A stretch of 64,000 bases of DNA from Myxococcus stipitatus. GTDB taxonomy: Bacteria; Myxococcota; Myxococcia; Myxococcales; Myxococcaceae. The translations under genes were made by a program, and so were the position numbers. The notes below the pieces were generated by a model, which worked only from the letters and a program-made list of their open reading frames with translations, was not told the DNA's origin and made no database searches. Below are positions 25,615-40,971 of the stretch, in pieces. The stretch is taken from contig NZ_CP102770.1 in the NCBI RefSeq assembly GCF_038561935.1, positions 9,114,001 through 9,178,000 of the forward strand, given 5' to 3'. The first letter of the stretch is position 1. Every line of letters begins with the position of its first letter.

Positions 25615-27597
25615 TCAGCTCGCGGTGCGCGTGCCGTGCGCGTGGTGCACGCTGACGCTCGACGGCTCCGTCTCCCGGGGCAGCCACACGTTGAACGTGG
25701 AGCCCTGGCCCGGCACGCCGGGAGACTCCACCCAGATGCGGCCCCCGTGCTGCTCGACGATGCCCTGGCTGATGGTGAGCCCCAGGCCCAGTCCGCCGTA
25801 CTTGCTGCCGTGCGCGCGGCCGAAGCGCTCGAAGATGAGCGCCTGCTTGTCCTTGGGAATCCCCACGCCGCTGTCCTTCACGGACAGGTGCACGCCTTCC
25901 TTCCCCTCGCGGCTCAGGCGCACCAGCACCGCGCCCCCCTCGGGTGAGTAGCGGATGGCGTTGGAGAGCAGGTTCGTCAGCACCTGGTCCAGGCGCCCGC
26001 GGTCCCACGTCCCCTCCAGGTGCTCGGGCGTCTCCACCTGGATTTCGTGCCCCTGCGACAGCACCGCCATCCGGTCGCGCGTCTCGTGCACCAGCTGGCC
26101 CAGATCGAACGTCTCCAGCTCCAGCGACAGCCGGCCCGCCTGCAGCCGGCTGATGTCCAGCAGGTCCTCCACCAGCTTGGCCATCCGGTCGATCTGCCGG
26201 TTGATGATTTTCAGCGACTTGCCCGGGCCCGCCTCCGTCTCGCCCCCCAGCTTCAGGAGCGCCAGGTGCGCGTGGCCCTTGGCCGCGGCCAGCGGCGTGC
26301 GCAGCTCGTGGCTCGCCGCCGCGAGGAACGCGTCCTTCGCATCGCTGGCCAGCCGCAGCGCCGTCTCCGCGCGCTGGCGCTCGGTGATGTCGCGCGCCAC
26401 GGAGATGAACCGCCCAGGGCCCTCCTCCGCCGCGACGAACTGGAGCACCACCTCCACGGGCACCTCGGTGCCGTCCCGGCGCCGGTGCGTCGTCGAGTAC
26501 GTCTGGCTGGGCAGCGTGCCGCTCACCAGCGGCGCGAGCAGCTTGCGGAAGCCCGCCTCGTCGAAGGCGCTCTCCACCTCCAGCACCGACAGCCCCACCA
26601 GCTCATCCGTGCTGCTGGCCAGCTGCTTCGCCGCGCCCGCGTTGGCGTACGTCAGCGTGAGCGAGTCCGGGGAGAACATCAGGACGCAGTCCAGCGTCGC
26701 GTCCAGCGTCATCTTGAAGCGGCCCAGCGCCTCCTCCGCGCGGCGCTTGTCGTCGATGTCGGTGGCGATGGCAATCCAGCCCACCACGTGGCCCGTCTCG
26801 TCGCGCTCCGGCACCGCGCGCGCCAGGTGCCAGCGATACACGCCGTCGAACCGGCGCAGGCGGAACTCGCGCTCCACGCGCTGGCTGGAGCGCACCGCCA
26901 GCTCCCACGCCACGCGCATCTCCTCCCGGTCCACCGGGTGCACGAACTCCAGGAACGTGGACAGCGACAGCGGCTGCTCCTCGTGGATGCCCGTGTAGTC
27001 GCGCCCCGCCCTGTTCGCGTAGGTGAAGGAGCCGTCCGCGCGCGCCGCCCACATCATCTCCGGCAGCGACTCCGTGAGCCGCCGGTAGCGCAGCTCGCTC
27101 TGCCGCTCCAGGGCCTCCCTGTCTCGCTGCCGCAGCAGCGCCGCCTGCCGCTGGATTTGTTGTTCCTTGAGGAACAAATCCACGAAGACGCTGACCTTCG
27201 AGCGGAGGATTTCAGGGTCGAACGGCTTGAGCAGGTAGTCCACCGCGCCGTGCGCATAGCCCTTGAAGATGTGGGCCGCGTCGCGGCTGAGCGCGGTGAG
27301 GAAGATGATGGGGATGGTGCGCGTGCGCTCGCGCTGCTTGATGAGCGTGGCCGTCTGGAAGCCATCCAGGCCCGGCATCTGCACGTCCATCAGGATGACG
27401 GCAAAGTCCCGCTGAAGCAGGAACTTGAGTGCCTCCTCGCCGCTGGTCGCCTTGACCAGCTCCTGCCCCAGCGGCTCGAGGATGGCCTCGAGCGCCAGCA
27501 GGTTGGACGGGTGGTCGTCCACCATCAGGATGCTGGCCCGGGGACGGCTGGCACCCTCCAGAGGACGTTCGGCGGAGTTGTGTTCACTAGGCGTCAT
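25615..27597 (-). CDS. REC-PAS-PAS histidine kinase
   Basis: 660 residues, no membrane segment. An N-terminal receiver domain (about 22-140; acidic Asp27/28, phospho-acceptor Asp71 in LMDVQMPG, Lys in LLKPFDP) is followed by a short coiled coil. Two PAS domains come next (one with GWIAIATDIDDKRRAEEAL, the next ending SVARDITERQRAE), then HisKA with His in AAASHELRTPLAAA, and a HATPase with N-box NLLSNAIRY, DSGVGIPKDKQ and GLGLGLTISQG. It takes phosphate from, or is tuned by, another kinase through its own receiver and then autophosphorylates. It has no DNA-binding output. It lies 115 bases downstream of the giant poly-HAMP kinase on the same strand, which suggests a shared phosphorelay. Confidence 0.93.
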   Translation of the reverse strand: MTPSEHNSAERPLEGASRPRASILMVDDHPSNLLALEAILEPLGQELVKATSGEEALKFLLQRDFAVILMDVQMPGLDGFQTATLIKQRERTRTIPIIFLTALSRDAAHIFKGYAHGAVDYLLKPFDPEILRSKVSVFVDLFLKEQQIQRQAALLRQRDREALERQSELRYRRLTESLPEMMWAARADGSFTYANRAGRDYTGIHEEQPLSLSTFLEFVHPVDREEMRVAWELAVRSSQRVEREFRLRRFDGVYRWHLARAVPERDETGHVVGWIAIATDIDDKRRAEEALGRFKMTLDATLDCVLMFSPDSLTLTYANAGAAKQLASSTDELVGLSVLEVESAFDEAGFRKLLAPLVSGTLPSQTYSTTHRRRDGTEVPVEVVLQFVAAEEGPGRFISVARDITERQRAETALRLASDAKDAFLAAASHELRTPLAAAKGHAHLALLKLGGETEAGPGKSLKIINRQIDRMAKLVEDLLDISRLQAGRLSLELETFDLGQLVHETRDRMAVLSQGHEIQVETPEHLEGTWDRGRLDQVLTNLLSNAIRYSPEGGAVLVRLSREGKEGVHLSVKDSGVGIPKDKQALIFERFGRAHGSKYGGLGLGLTISQGIVEQHGGRIWVESPGVPGQGSTFNVWLPRETEPSSVSVHHAHGTRTAS

Positions 27598-27712
27598 TGA
27601 AATAGGAGCACGGTATGCCCAGACCGTTCACTGGTCGGACAGGCTAGGCGCGGCGCTCGCCGGTCCCAAGTCCGGCGAGGTGGAGTCGTGCGCTAACCAT
27701 CATTCAACCCCT

Positions 27713-35107
<7,395 letters not shown>

Positions 35108-35191
35108 GAGAAGAACCCTTCTGATCGGTTTGAGCACCGCATACCGCGGTCGCCCGACGGGCAAATCCGACCGAATCTCCTGTGAGTTCGC

Positions 35192-35211
35192 GGACTTGTC
35201 GATTCAAGTCC
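35192..35211. promoter_or_regulatory. Palindrome upstream of the giant kinase
   Basis: GGACTTG-TCGATT-CAAGTCC is a perfect dyad with 7-base arms, 85 bases before the kinase GTG. No U-run follows on either strand, so it is more likely a regulator site than a terminator. A tandem TTGAACT-TTGAACT lies next to it at 35239-35252. Confidence 0.45.
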
Positions 35212-35309
35212 CCACTCCCCGGGAGGGTTTGTCGCGTATTGAACTTTGAACTCCAACCTCCGGATACCGCGGGTGAAACCCGCAGGACCGGGAGCCCTTG
35301 TCCAACAGG

Positions 35310-36197
35310 TCAGGGCGGCGGAGCCGTGCAGGGAAATCCATCGCAGCCCTGCACATAGAGCGGCCGGCCGGGGAGCCTGCGGGCAGGAGCGAGGCGACGT
35401 GCGGGGACCTCCCGCCGCGTGCCGGTCCGGGCATCGAGGACGTAGGACGGCGCGCCGGGGGGCGTGCAGCCGATCAACAGCTGGTCCGGCGCATCCAGCC
35501 ACCAGAGCGACTCGACGGGACAGGGGATGTCCAGCTCGCGAGGCGCCAGCGTGTGCGTGTCGTAGACGCCCAGGCGGCCCTCCAGGAGCACGGCGGCGAG
35601 GAGTCCCTTGGAGCCCACGAAGAGCCGGCCCGCGTTGCCGGGCAGCAGGGTCTGCGCGAGCACCGTGCCGCTGGAGTCCACGGCGACCAGGTGTCCGGAG
35701 GCATCGAGGGCCAGCATGCCTCGCGCGGTTCCGGCCAGGGCCACGGGGGCGAAGTCGCCCATGGGGCGCAGGGTGGTGCCGTCGTCGCGCAGCAAGCGGC
35801 CTCCAGCGGAGAGCCACAGGTGGTTGTCGCCGTCGAACGCGATGGCGAGTGTCCCGGCGAGCTTTCGGAGCGAGGTGTGCTCACCGGGGCCGCACACGGC
35901 GACAGCGTGAGGGCTGAAGACCGCGGCGCGCGAGGCATCGGGTGAGACGGCCCAGCCGAGGCGGGCCTCCGGGAGCGCGCGTGAGAGACAGTGATTGAGG
36001 GCCCCGAAGTTCGGGTCCGTGGTGGGGGACGAGACGAGATACGGCAAGCTCGTGGTGGCGATGTAGATGAGCAGGCCCAGCGAGACGGCGGTGGCGAGGG
36101 TGAGCGGCCAGGGGCGGAGGCTGCGCACGCGAGTGTTCCTGGCGGACGCGCGTGCGCCTTTCCTGCCCGTGGTCACCGTGCTCTCGCGTCCACTCAA
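35310..36197 (-). CDS. Membrane-anchored protein with propeller-like periplasmic domain
   Basis: 295 residues if translation starts at the TTG at 36197, which has GAGGAG five bases upstream; no good site precedes the upstream GTG codons. After a short basic tail (GRKGARASARNTRVRS) there is one membrane helix (LTLATAVSLGLLIYIATTSLPYLV), then a periplasmic domain of short beta repeats: AIAFDGDNHLWLSAGGRLLR, MLALDASGHLVAVDSSG and RLFVGSKGLLAAVL, the rhythm of a beta-propeller. Several Cys are present near the ends. The protein is unassigned and no catalytic motif is visible. It lies upstream of the giant kinase on the same strand; a functional link is possible but unproven. Confidence 0.65.
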   Translation of the reverse strand: MSGRESTVTTGRKGARASARNTRVRSLRPWPLTLATAVSLGLLIYIATTSLPYLVSSPTTDPNFGALNHCLSRALPEARLGWAVSPDASRAAVFSPHAVAVCGPGEHTSLRKLAGTLAIAFDGDNHLWLSAGGRLLRDDGTTLRPMGDFAPVALAGTARGMLALDASGHLVAVDSSGTVLAQTLLPGNAGRLFVGSKGLLAAVLLEGRLGVYDTHTLAPRELDIPCPVESLWWLDAPDQLLIGCTPPGAPSYVLDARTGTRREVPARRLAPARRLPGRPLYVQGCDGFPCTAPPP

Positions 36198-36423
36198 GGT
36201 GACTCCTCGCGACGGTGCTGCGTCCTCGCCCTCCACGGCATAGCGCCCGGCCTTCAGCCAGGCCACCCACCCCGAGGCTGATTTCCAGCACAGCACGATT
36301 CGAGGGGGCGTGCTCGCATCGCTCCTTGCTCGAGAGCGAGCACGCGAGCTTCCGCGAGGCCCGCTTGTCGCCGGGCCTGGGCGCCTCAACCTTGAAGGCT
36401 CAGCCCGAGGAAAGGACTTCGCC

Positions 36424-37398
36424 ATGCGACGAGCACTCTCCACCGCGGCCCTGACGTTCAGCGTCCTGGCGTCGCCCCTCGCCTTCGCGCAGGCCGCGGG
36501 GGCGGGCTCGCCCGGAATGCCGTCCCACGCACAGCAAGGGACAGGGGGCTCGGGTGGCCGCTACCCACAGGAGCCAGGGGCCTTCGAGCCCGGGGACTAT
36601 GCCCCCACGCCCCAGGGCTCCACCGGAGCGGAGGACAGCGCGGGCAGCCCGCCGACGGGCGCGGGGAGTTCGTACGGGACGGGCGGCAGTGGGACGCAGG
36701 GGAGCGCGGCGTCGAATGAAGACGCGGGCACCGGCGGGAGCGGCGCGGACTCCGACGCTTCGGGCAACACGGGCACGCGCGTCTTCGTGGGCGCGGACGC
36801 AGGGACTGGCGGCTCTGGAACCCCCGACACGACGTCGAGCACGGACTCAGGAACGGGAGGCTCTGGCGCCAAGGGTGAGCGGGCCCCCGCGACCCCTCAA
36901 GGCACCGAGCCCCACGACGCGATGGGTGACGCGCACGGCGGCAGCGCCGAGGCCGCATCCTCTGGCCGGAAGCAGAGCCCCGAGGACCTGACCCGCGAGG
37001 TCGCGATGCTTCGCTCCGACGTGCTCCGCCTCCAGCGACAGGTCAACGGCCTGAGCGCGAAACAGCAGGGCGCGCACAATGGAACGGGCGGCTCGGGCGC
37101 GGATGACGCCAACAAGGATAACACCTCAAACGCGGACCCCTCGAAGACGGTGGTCGCCAACGTCGTCATGCGCGGCCAGGTGACCTCCACGTCCGCGCAG
37201 CGCATCGTGGTCCGGGACTCCGAGACAGGAGACCTCTACAACCTGCGCGTCGGGCAGAACACCCAGGTCCTCCACGGGGGCAAGCGCATCGCGCTCCAGA
37301 ACCTCCGCGAAGGCACCTCGGTCCAGGCCTCATACAACCTCTTCGGGGACGGACACTCCGCCGCGACCCGCATCCAGGTGGCCCCCCGCCAGAAGTGA
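36424..37398 (+). CDS. Secreted Gly-rich protein with GTGGSG repeats
   Basis: 324 residues from the ATG at 36424, with AGGAAAGGA upstream. A signal peptide (MRRALSTAALTFSVLASPLAFAQ) is followed by about 180 residues of Gly/Ser/Thr/Ala-rich, probably disordered sequence containing six GTGGSG motifs. Then come a coiled-coil segment (DLTREVAMLRSDVLRLQRQV) and a C-terminal folded domain of about 80 residues (VVANVVMRGQVTSTSAQRIV, then DLYNLRVGQNTQVLHGGKRI and LREGTSVQASYNL). That last domain resembles the small beta-barrel (DUF5666-like) that binds polymers or metals. It is likely exported to the periplasm or surface. The function is unknown, but the layout suggests an adhesive or matrix protein. 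Confidence 0.8.
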   Translation: MRRALSTAALTFSVLASPLAFAQAAGAGSPGMPSHAQQGTGGSGGRYPQEPGAFEPGDYAPTPQGSTGAEDSAGSPPTGAGSSYGTGGSGTQGSAASNEDAGTGGSGADSDASGNTGTRVFVGADAGTGGSGTPDTTSSTDSGTGGSGAKGERAPATPQGTEPHDAMGDAHGGSAEAASSGRKQSPEDLTREVAMLRSDVLRLQRQVNGLSAKQQGAHNGTGGSGADDANKDNTSNADPSKTVVANVVMRGQVTSTSAQRIVVRDSETGDLYNLRVGQNTQVLHGGKRIALQNLREGTSVQASYNLFGDGHSAATRIQVAPRQK

Positions 37399-37406
37399 CG
37401 CGGCCC

Positions 37407-37703
37407 TCACGCCTCTCGCACGAAGCGCTCGATGCGAGTGATGGCCAGCTCCATCTTCTGGCGCGCGGAGCTGTTCGCCGAGTGCACCCGGACTCGCGGA
37501 GGATTGAAGCCGCGAGTCGCCACGGCCTCCTCCAGCCACAGCAGCACGTCGTAGCCCGTGCCGTGCTCGTCATCGCCCAGGTCGTGGTCGAGGCTCAGCT
37601 CGACCACCCGCCCACCTTCGAGCAGCGCGATGACGTCCTCGGGCCAGCGCGCGGAGACCCAACCCTCGGGCGTCGGCCGCTCATCGTCGAGATAGACCTT
37701 CAT
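37407..37703 (-). CDS. Cyclic-phosphate-type receiver domain protein (cREC-like)
   Basis: 98 residues from the ATG at 37703. MKVYLDDERPTPEGW opens like the stand-alone receiver-like domain proposed to act on cyclic phosphates in RNA or nucleotide pathways. LSLDHDLGDDEHGTGYDVLLW supplies a cluster of Asp/Glu where a response regulator carries its phospho-acceptor. The C-terminal half (VRVHSANSSARQKMELAITRI) carries the conserved HSAN segment of that family. It is probably a small cytoplasmic phosphohydrolase or sensor. The next gene on the same strand lies 11 bases upstream. The family link is recalled, not tested. Confidence 0.75.
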   Translation of the reverse strand: MKVYLDDERPTPEGWVSARWPEDVIALLEGGRVVELSLDHDLGDDEHGTGYDVLLWLEEAVATRGFNPPRVRVHSANSSARQKMELAITRIERFVREA

Positions 37704-37714
37704 GAGCAACAGGC

Positions 37715-37948
37715 TCAGCGCTCTCCATCCTTGGCGGAGCTGGCCTCCGCGAGCTGCCGCATCTTCGCGGCGAAAGGGCTCTCGGAATCTCCCCGGCCCT
37801 GCGCACTCGACAACCGCTGCCGCCGGGTCATCGCCAGGGAGCCCTCCGCGGGACCCTCCAGTGCTTCCTTGTCGTAGCGGTCCTGCCCTCCCAGCGCCCG
37901 CCCCACGGGACGCGCGGACACGACACGGCGGTTGGTATCCACGGACAT
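37715..37948 (-). CDS. Small hypothetical protein
   Basis: 77 residues from the ATG at 37948, with GGAGG seven bases upstream, which settles the start. The sequence is polar and charged (GQDRYDKEALEGPAEGSLAM; RRQRLSSAQGRGD), with no signal or membrane segment, and looks partly disordered. It probably forms a two-gene unit with the cREC-like gene immediately downstream and may be a partner of it. No family is recognised. Confidence 0.65.
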   Translation of the reverse strand: MSVDTNRRVVSARPVGRALGGQDRYDKEALEGPAEGSLAMTRRQRLSSAQGRGDSESPFAAKMRQLAEASSAKDGER

Positions 37949-38072
37949 GATGAAACCTCCGGCGGAGACGACCCCCTCCGTTCTACTCCACCCCCTCGCC
38001 GCTCGCAGCCCCCGGCTCGGCTTCAAATGGACGCCGGCTTGCACTAGAAACCACGGCCTGGAGCCCACGAGC

Positions 38073-38450
38073 GTGCCGCCCACCCTCCCCCAACGTCATC
38101 GCGCCCCCCAGGAGCCACCCCGCTCCCGCTGGCATCGGTTCCTCGACTTCATGGAGCTGTCCAGCCCCGAGGGCAAGCGGGGCCTCTGGTTGCTGCTGGG
38201 GCTGCTGGTCGTCGGCTTCTGGCCGCTGGTCGCGCTGGGTGTCCTGGACGTGAGCGGGACGGCCCGCAAGGCCCTCATCGCGCTGGGCCCCGTCTCCATC
38301 TGCCTGGGCTTCTCCCTCCTCATCCTCGTGTGCGGCTCCCGCTATGGCGAGTCGCTGCGCTGGTCCCGCCGACAGACGTGGGGCATGGCCGCGCTGTTCC
38401 TCGGCCTGGGCGTCCTCGCGGGCCTGGGACTGTGGTTCAGCGAGAGCTGA
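38073..38450 (+). CDS. Small membrane protein, three helices
   Basis: 125 residues from a GTG at 38073 with GGAG nine bases before it; an in-frame ATG at 38151 is an alternative. After a basic, Pro-rich start (LPQRHRAPQEPPRSRWHRFL) there are three hydrophobic segments: LWLLLGLLVVGFWPLVALGV, ALGPVSICLGFSLLILVCG and GMAALFLGLGVLAGLGLWF. It is an inner-membrane protein of unknown role. It converges with the first trigger-factor-like gene, with a terminator hairpin between. Confidence 0.65.
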   Translation: MPPTLPQRHRAPQEPPRSRWHRFLDFMELSSPEGKRGLWLLLGLLVVGFWPLVALGVLDVSGTARKALIALGPVSICLGFSLLILVCGSRYGESLRWSRRQTWGMAALFLGLGVLAGLGLWFSES

Positions 38451-38466
38451 GACGCTGAAAACACAA

Positions 38467-38497
38467 GGAGCCCGTCCCCTGAGTCGGGACGAGCTCC
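38467..38497 (-). terminator. Rho-independent terminator
   Basis: GGAGC-C-CGTCCC pairs with GGGACG-A-GCTCC around a seven-base loop. Read on the minus strand it is followed by TTGTGTTTTC, so it ends the trigger-factor-like transcript and may also stop the convergent gene. Confidence 0.7.
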
Positions 38498-38526
38498 TCG
38501 TCAGCACCGGGTGCGCGCGTTGAAGC

Positions 38527-39609
38527 TCAGCCCTGCTCCGCGCCCTCGAAGGTGACCTTCGCCTTGTTCATCACGTGCTCGACGGCGAACAGGTACCAGC
38601 CCAGCTCGACCAGCTTCTTGGTCGTCTCCGGCGTCTCGCGCAGGGCGGCGGCGACTTCCTCCGCGCCGAACCCGAACGGCTCCATGTGGTCGCGAATCAG
38701 CTCCTCGAGCTTCTCCGGAGTGAGCTGAAGCTTCTCCGCCTCGGTGACGGCCTTCAGCGCGAGGCCGATGTGCAGCCGGCGCTCGACGTCCGCGCGCGTG
38801 GTGGGGTCCGTGAGCCAGCCGCGGAGCGCTTCCTGCTGCTCCTCGACGTCGAAGTTATACTCGACCATCGCCTGGCCTTCGGCCTGGACCCAGCGGCGGC
38901 GGATCTCCTCCTCCACCAGCGCCTTGGGCAGCTCCACCGGCGTCCGCCGGGCCACCTCGTCCAGCACCATGTCCTGGGCCTGCACCCAGAGCTCGCCGGC
39001 GACTTCGTCCTCCAGCTCCTCGCGGATGTTGTTCAGCACCTCGTCCAGCGTGCCGCCCATCCCGAGCTTCTCGAAGAACTCCGGCGAGCTCTCCGACAGC
39101 ATCGTCACCTGCTGGGCGCCGACGACGTCGATGAGGAACCGCGCGGGCTTCCCCTGGAGCGCCACCACCGGGTAGTCCTCCGGCAGCTCGAGCGCGATCT
39201 GCATGGACTCACCGACCTTGCCCCCCTGGGCCACGGTCTCGCTGAAGCCGGGCATGGCCTCGATGGGGGCCAGCTCCGTGGACATGCCGAAGCGCGCGGA
39301 GAAGGGGATGAGGGCGCCGTCGCAGTAGCCCACGACGTTGAGCTGGACGTTGTCACCCAGCTCCAGGGACTCCCCCTTCTCGCGGTCGCGTGTGGTGGCC
39401 ACGCTGCGGCGCTTCTCGTGGAAGGCGCGCAGGAGGTCGTCCTCGGTCAAGTCCTCGGGGGTGGGCACCCGGACGGAAATCCCTTCGAGGGACGGGGCCT
39501 CCACGGTGGGGAGCTTGAGCGACTCCGCGGAGGCGGTGCTCACCACGGGGCTCATCTTCAGCAGGCGCTCGACGCCCCGACCAGAACCTTGATTGCTGCT
39601 GCTGCTCAC
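38527..39609 (-). CDS. Trigger-factor-like PPIase/chaperone, no ribosome-binding domain
   Basis: 360 residues from a GTG at 39609 with GGGAG upstream. The sequence aligns with trigger factor from the hinge onward: a PTPEDLTEDDLLRAFHEKRR linker, an FKBP-like prolyl isomerase part (LELGDNVQLNVVGYCDGALI; IEAMPGFSETVAQGGKVGES), then the helical chaperone arms (FEKLGMGGTLDEVLNNIREE; VELPKALVEEEIRRRWVQAE). The ~110-residue N-terminal domain with the GFRxGKxP ribosome-docking loop is missing, replaced by ~40 polar residues. It should hold client proteins away from the ribosome. A second such gene lies 3.3 kb upstream at 42942, and a glycine-zipper protein gene lies just upstream of this one. Confidence 0.85.
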   Translation of the reverse strand: MSSSSNQGSGRGVERLLKMSPVVSTASAESLKLPTVEAPSLEGISVRVPTPEDLTEDDLLRAFHEKRRSVATTRDREKGESLELGDNVQLNVVGYCDGALIPFSARFGMSTELAPIEAMPGFSETVAQGGKVGESMQIALELPEDYPVVALQGKPARFLIDVVGAQQVTMLSESSPEFFEKLGMGGTLDEVLNNIREELEDEVAGELWVQAQDMVLDEVARRTPVELPKALVEEEIRRRWVQAEGQAMVEYNFDVEEQQEALRGWLTDPTTRADVERRLHIGLALKAVTEAEKLQLTPEKLEELIRDHMEPFGFGAEEVAAALRETPETTKKLVELGWYLFAVEHVMNKAKVTFEGAEQG

Positions 39610-39664
39610 GGATGCTCCCGGAAGATAGGCGTGCCAGCGTCCGCGCCAATGGGGAACAAAGCGA

Positions 39665-39702
39665 CGGCTCGGCATGGACTAAGGCTTAGTCCAGCCGAGC
39701 CG
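39665..39702 (-). terminator. Long hairpin after the glycine-zipper gene
   Basis: CGGCTCGGC-A-TGGACTAAG pairs with CTTAGTCCA-GCCGAGCCG: an 18-base-pair stem with one bulged A and a minimal loop. On the minus strand it is followed by GCTTTGTT. It would end or attenuate transcription between the glycine-zipper gene and the trigger-factor-like gene, or act as a stabilising 3' end. Confidence 0.7.
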
Positions 39703-39730
39703 CTCTGACAAACCGCGAAAGGTCGACCGC

Positions 39731-40759
39731 TTACTTGAAGAAGGCGCCCACGATGCTGGACACCGTGGAGACCGCGGCGCCGACCTGGCTGACGATGGGG
39801 ATGTTGGTCGCGGCGGCGATGGAGCCGACGGCGGTGATGACCGAGGTCACCTTCTTGCCCACACCCGCGTTCTTGTCCATCAGCGTCGCGCCGGCGTTGG
39901 CCACGTCGACCGCGGCGATGGCGACGTTGACGCCCGGGGCGAAGCGGCCCAGGGCCTTGGCGGCGGTGCCAGCGGCGGCCTTCGCGCCCTGCTTGAGGGC
40001 GGCCTCACCAGCCTCGCGGCCGACGGTGGCCAGCGCGGCCTTGGCGGCCGAGCGGGTGCCGCTGCCCAGGATGCCCTTGGCCAGGGAGCTGCCCGCCTTC
40101 GCGGCGTCGCCGGCGGCGGAGCTGATGGCGCGGCCCACGTTCTTCAGGGACGCCCCCTCCATCACGCCCTTGGTGGCGGCGTTCTTGACGGCCTTGAGGA
40201 CGTCGTCGCTGGCGTTCGGGAGCGCCTTCTTGAACGCGTCCAGGGCCGCCTTGCCGGAGTCCAGCTTGCCCTTCATCAGGGTGCCGCCGAGGATGCCGCC
40301 CATCACCTTGCCGCCGAGGATGCCGCCGGTGGCCGCCGTGATGGTGGCCTTGGTCGCGTCCAGGCCGGAGCGGGTGGCCGTGATGATGTCGTCCTTGCTG
40401 CCCGTGCGGATGGCCTGGCGGATGTCCTTGGCGGCCGTCGCGATGGACAGGCCCGCGGCGGGGATGCCCGCGAAGCGCAGGGCCGCGTTCATGTTCGCGC
40501 CCAGCTTGGACAGCCCCTTGAAGCCTTCCTTGAAGGTGGGGTTCTTGACGAAGTCGAAGTTCGTCTTCCCGAGGAGGCCCTCAGCGCCGTTCTTGATGTT
40601 CTTGATCTGCTGGAACGTGTCCTTGCTGAACGCGAACGCCTTCGCGCTCTGAGCAACGACGGCCGCCCCGCCCTTGATGACTTCCTTGTTCTCCTGGAAG
40701 GTCTTCTGGACGTTGGCGCGAACGGTGTTGAAGGTCTTCTTGATGTCGGGGAAACCCAT
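39731..40759 (-). CDS. Glycine-zipper protein without Trp, Tyr, Cys or His
   Basis: 342 residues, no family recognised, no classical signal peptide. The composition is extreme: rich in Ala, Gly, Lys, Thr and Ser, with no Trp, Tyr, Cys or His. The N-terminal ~60 residues are amphipathic and basic (FPDIKKTFNTVRANVQKTF). The middle has a glycine zipper (GGILGGKVMGGILGG, about residues 147-161), a motif for tight helix packing in membranes. The last ~90 residues alternate hydrophobic stretches (VNVAIAAVDVANAGATL, VTSVITAVGSIAAATNIP, VSTVSSIVGAFF). It could be a membrane-active toxin, a pore former or an assembly protein. GCGAGG precedes the ATG. A sigma-54-like element lies upstream and a strong hairpin downstream. 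Confidence 0.8.
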   Translation of the reverse strand: MGFPDIKKTFNTVRANVQKTFQENKEVIKGGAAVVAQSAKAFAFSKDTFQQIKNIKNGAEGLLGKTNFDFVKNPTFKEGFKGLSKLGANMNAALRFAGIPAAGLSIATAAKDIRQAIRTGSKDDIITATRSGLDATKATITAATGGILGGKVMGGILGGTLMKGKLDSGKAALDAFKKALPNASDDVLKAVKNAATKGVMEGASLKNVGRAISSAAGDAAKAGSSLAKGILGSGTRSAAKAALATVGREAGEAALKQGAKAAAGTAAKALGRFAPGVNVAIAAVDVANAGATLMDKNAGVGKKVTSVITAVGSIAAATNIPIVSQVGAAVSTVSSIVGAFFK

Positions 40760-40805
40760 GTGGGCCTCGCGAGGTTGAAAAAGAGTGGAACTTGAAAGGG
40801 TTATC

Positions 40806-40820
40806 GCAACGAACGTGCGG
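40806..40820 (-). promoter_or_regulatory. Sigma-54-like promoter for the glycine-zipper gene
   Basis: On the minus strand CCGCACG-TTCG-TTGC matches 9 of the 11 fixed bases of the sigma-54 pattern TGGCACG-N4-TTGC (the -12 TTGC is exact), but the -24 GG reads CG. Transcription would start about 36 bases before the ATG at 40759. This spacer is also less GC-rich than its surroundings. Confidence 0.35.
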
Positions 40821-40971
40821 AAGTTGCGTAGAACCTTTTCGCTTCTTGGAACCTGGCGAGAACAGTCTCACTGAATCGCCAAGCCCACGAAACCACTGAG
40901 GATTCTCGAATGGGACGGGCTCCGCGGTTTTACCCCGCGAATCAGTCCACCCATTCCATTCGTGATTTCAC

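Noticed and set aside
27656..27679. Terminator between the two adjacent kinases
   Set aside because: CTCGCCGG and CCGGCGAG can pair, but there is no U-run, and it may simply reflect GC-rich DNA. The two genes could still be on one mRNA.
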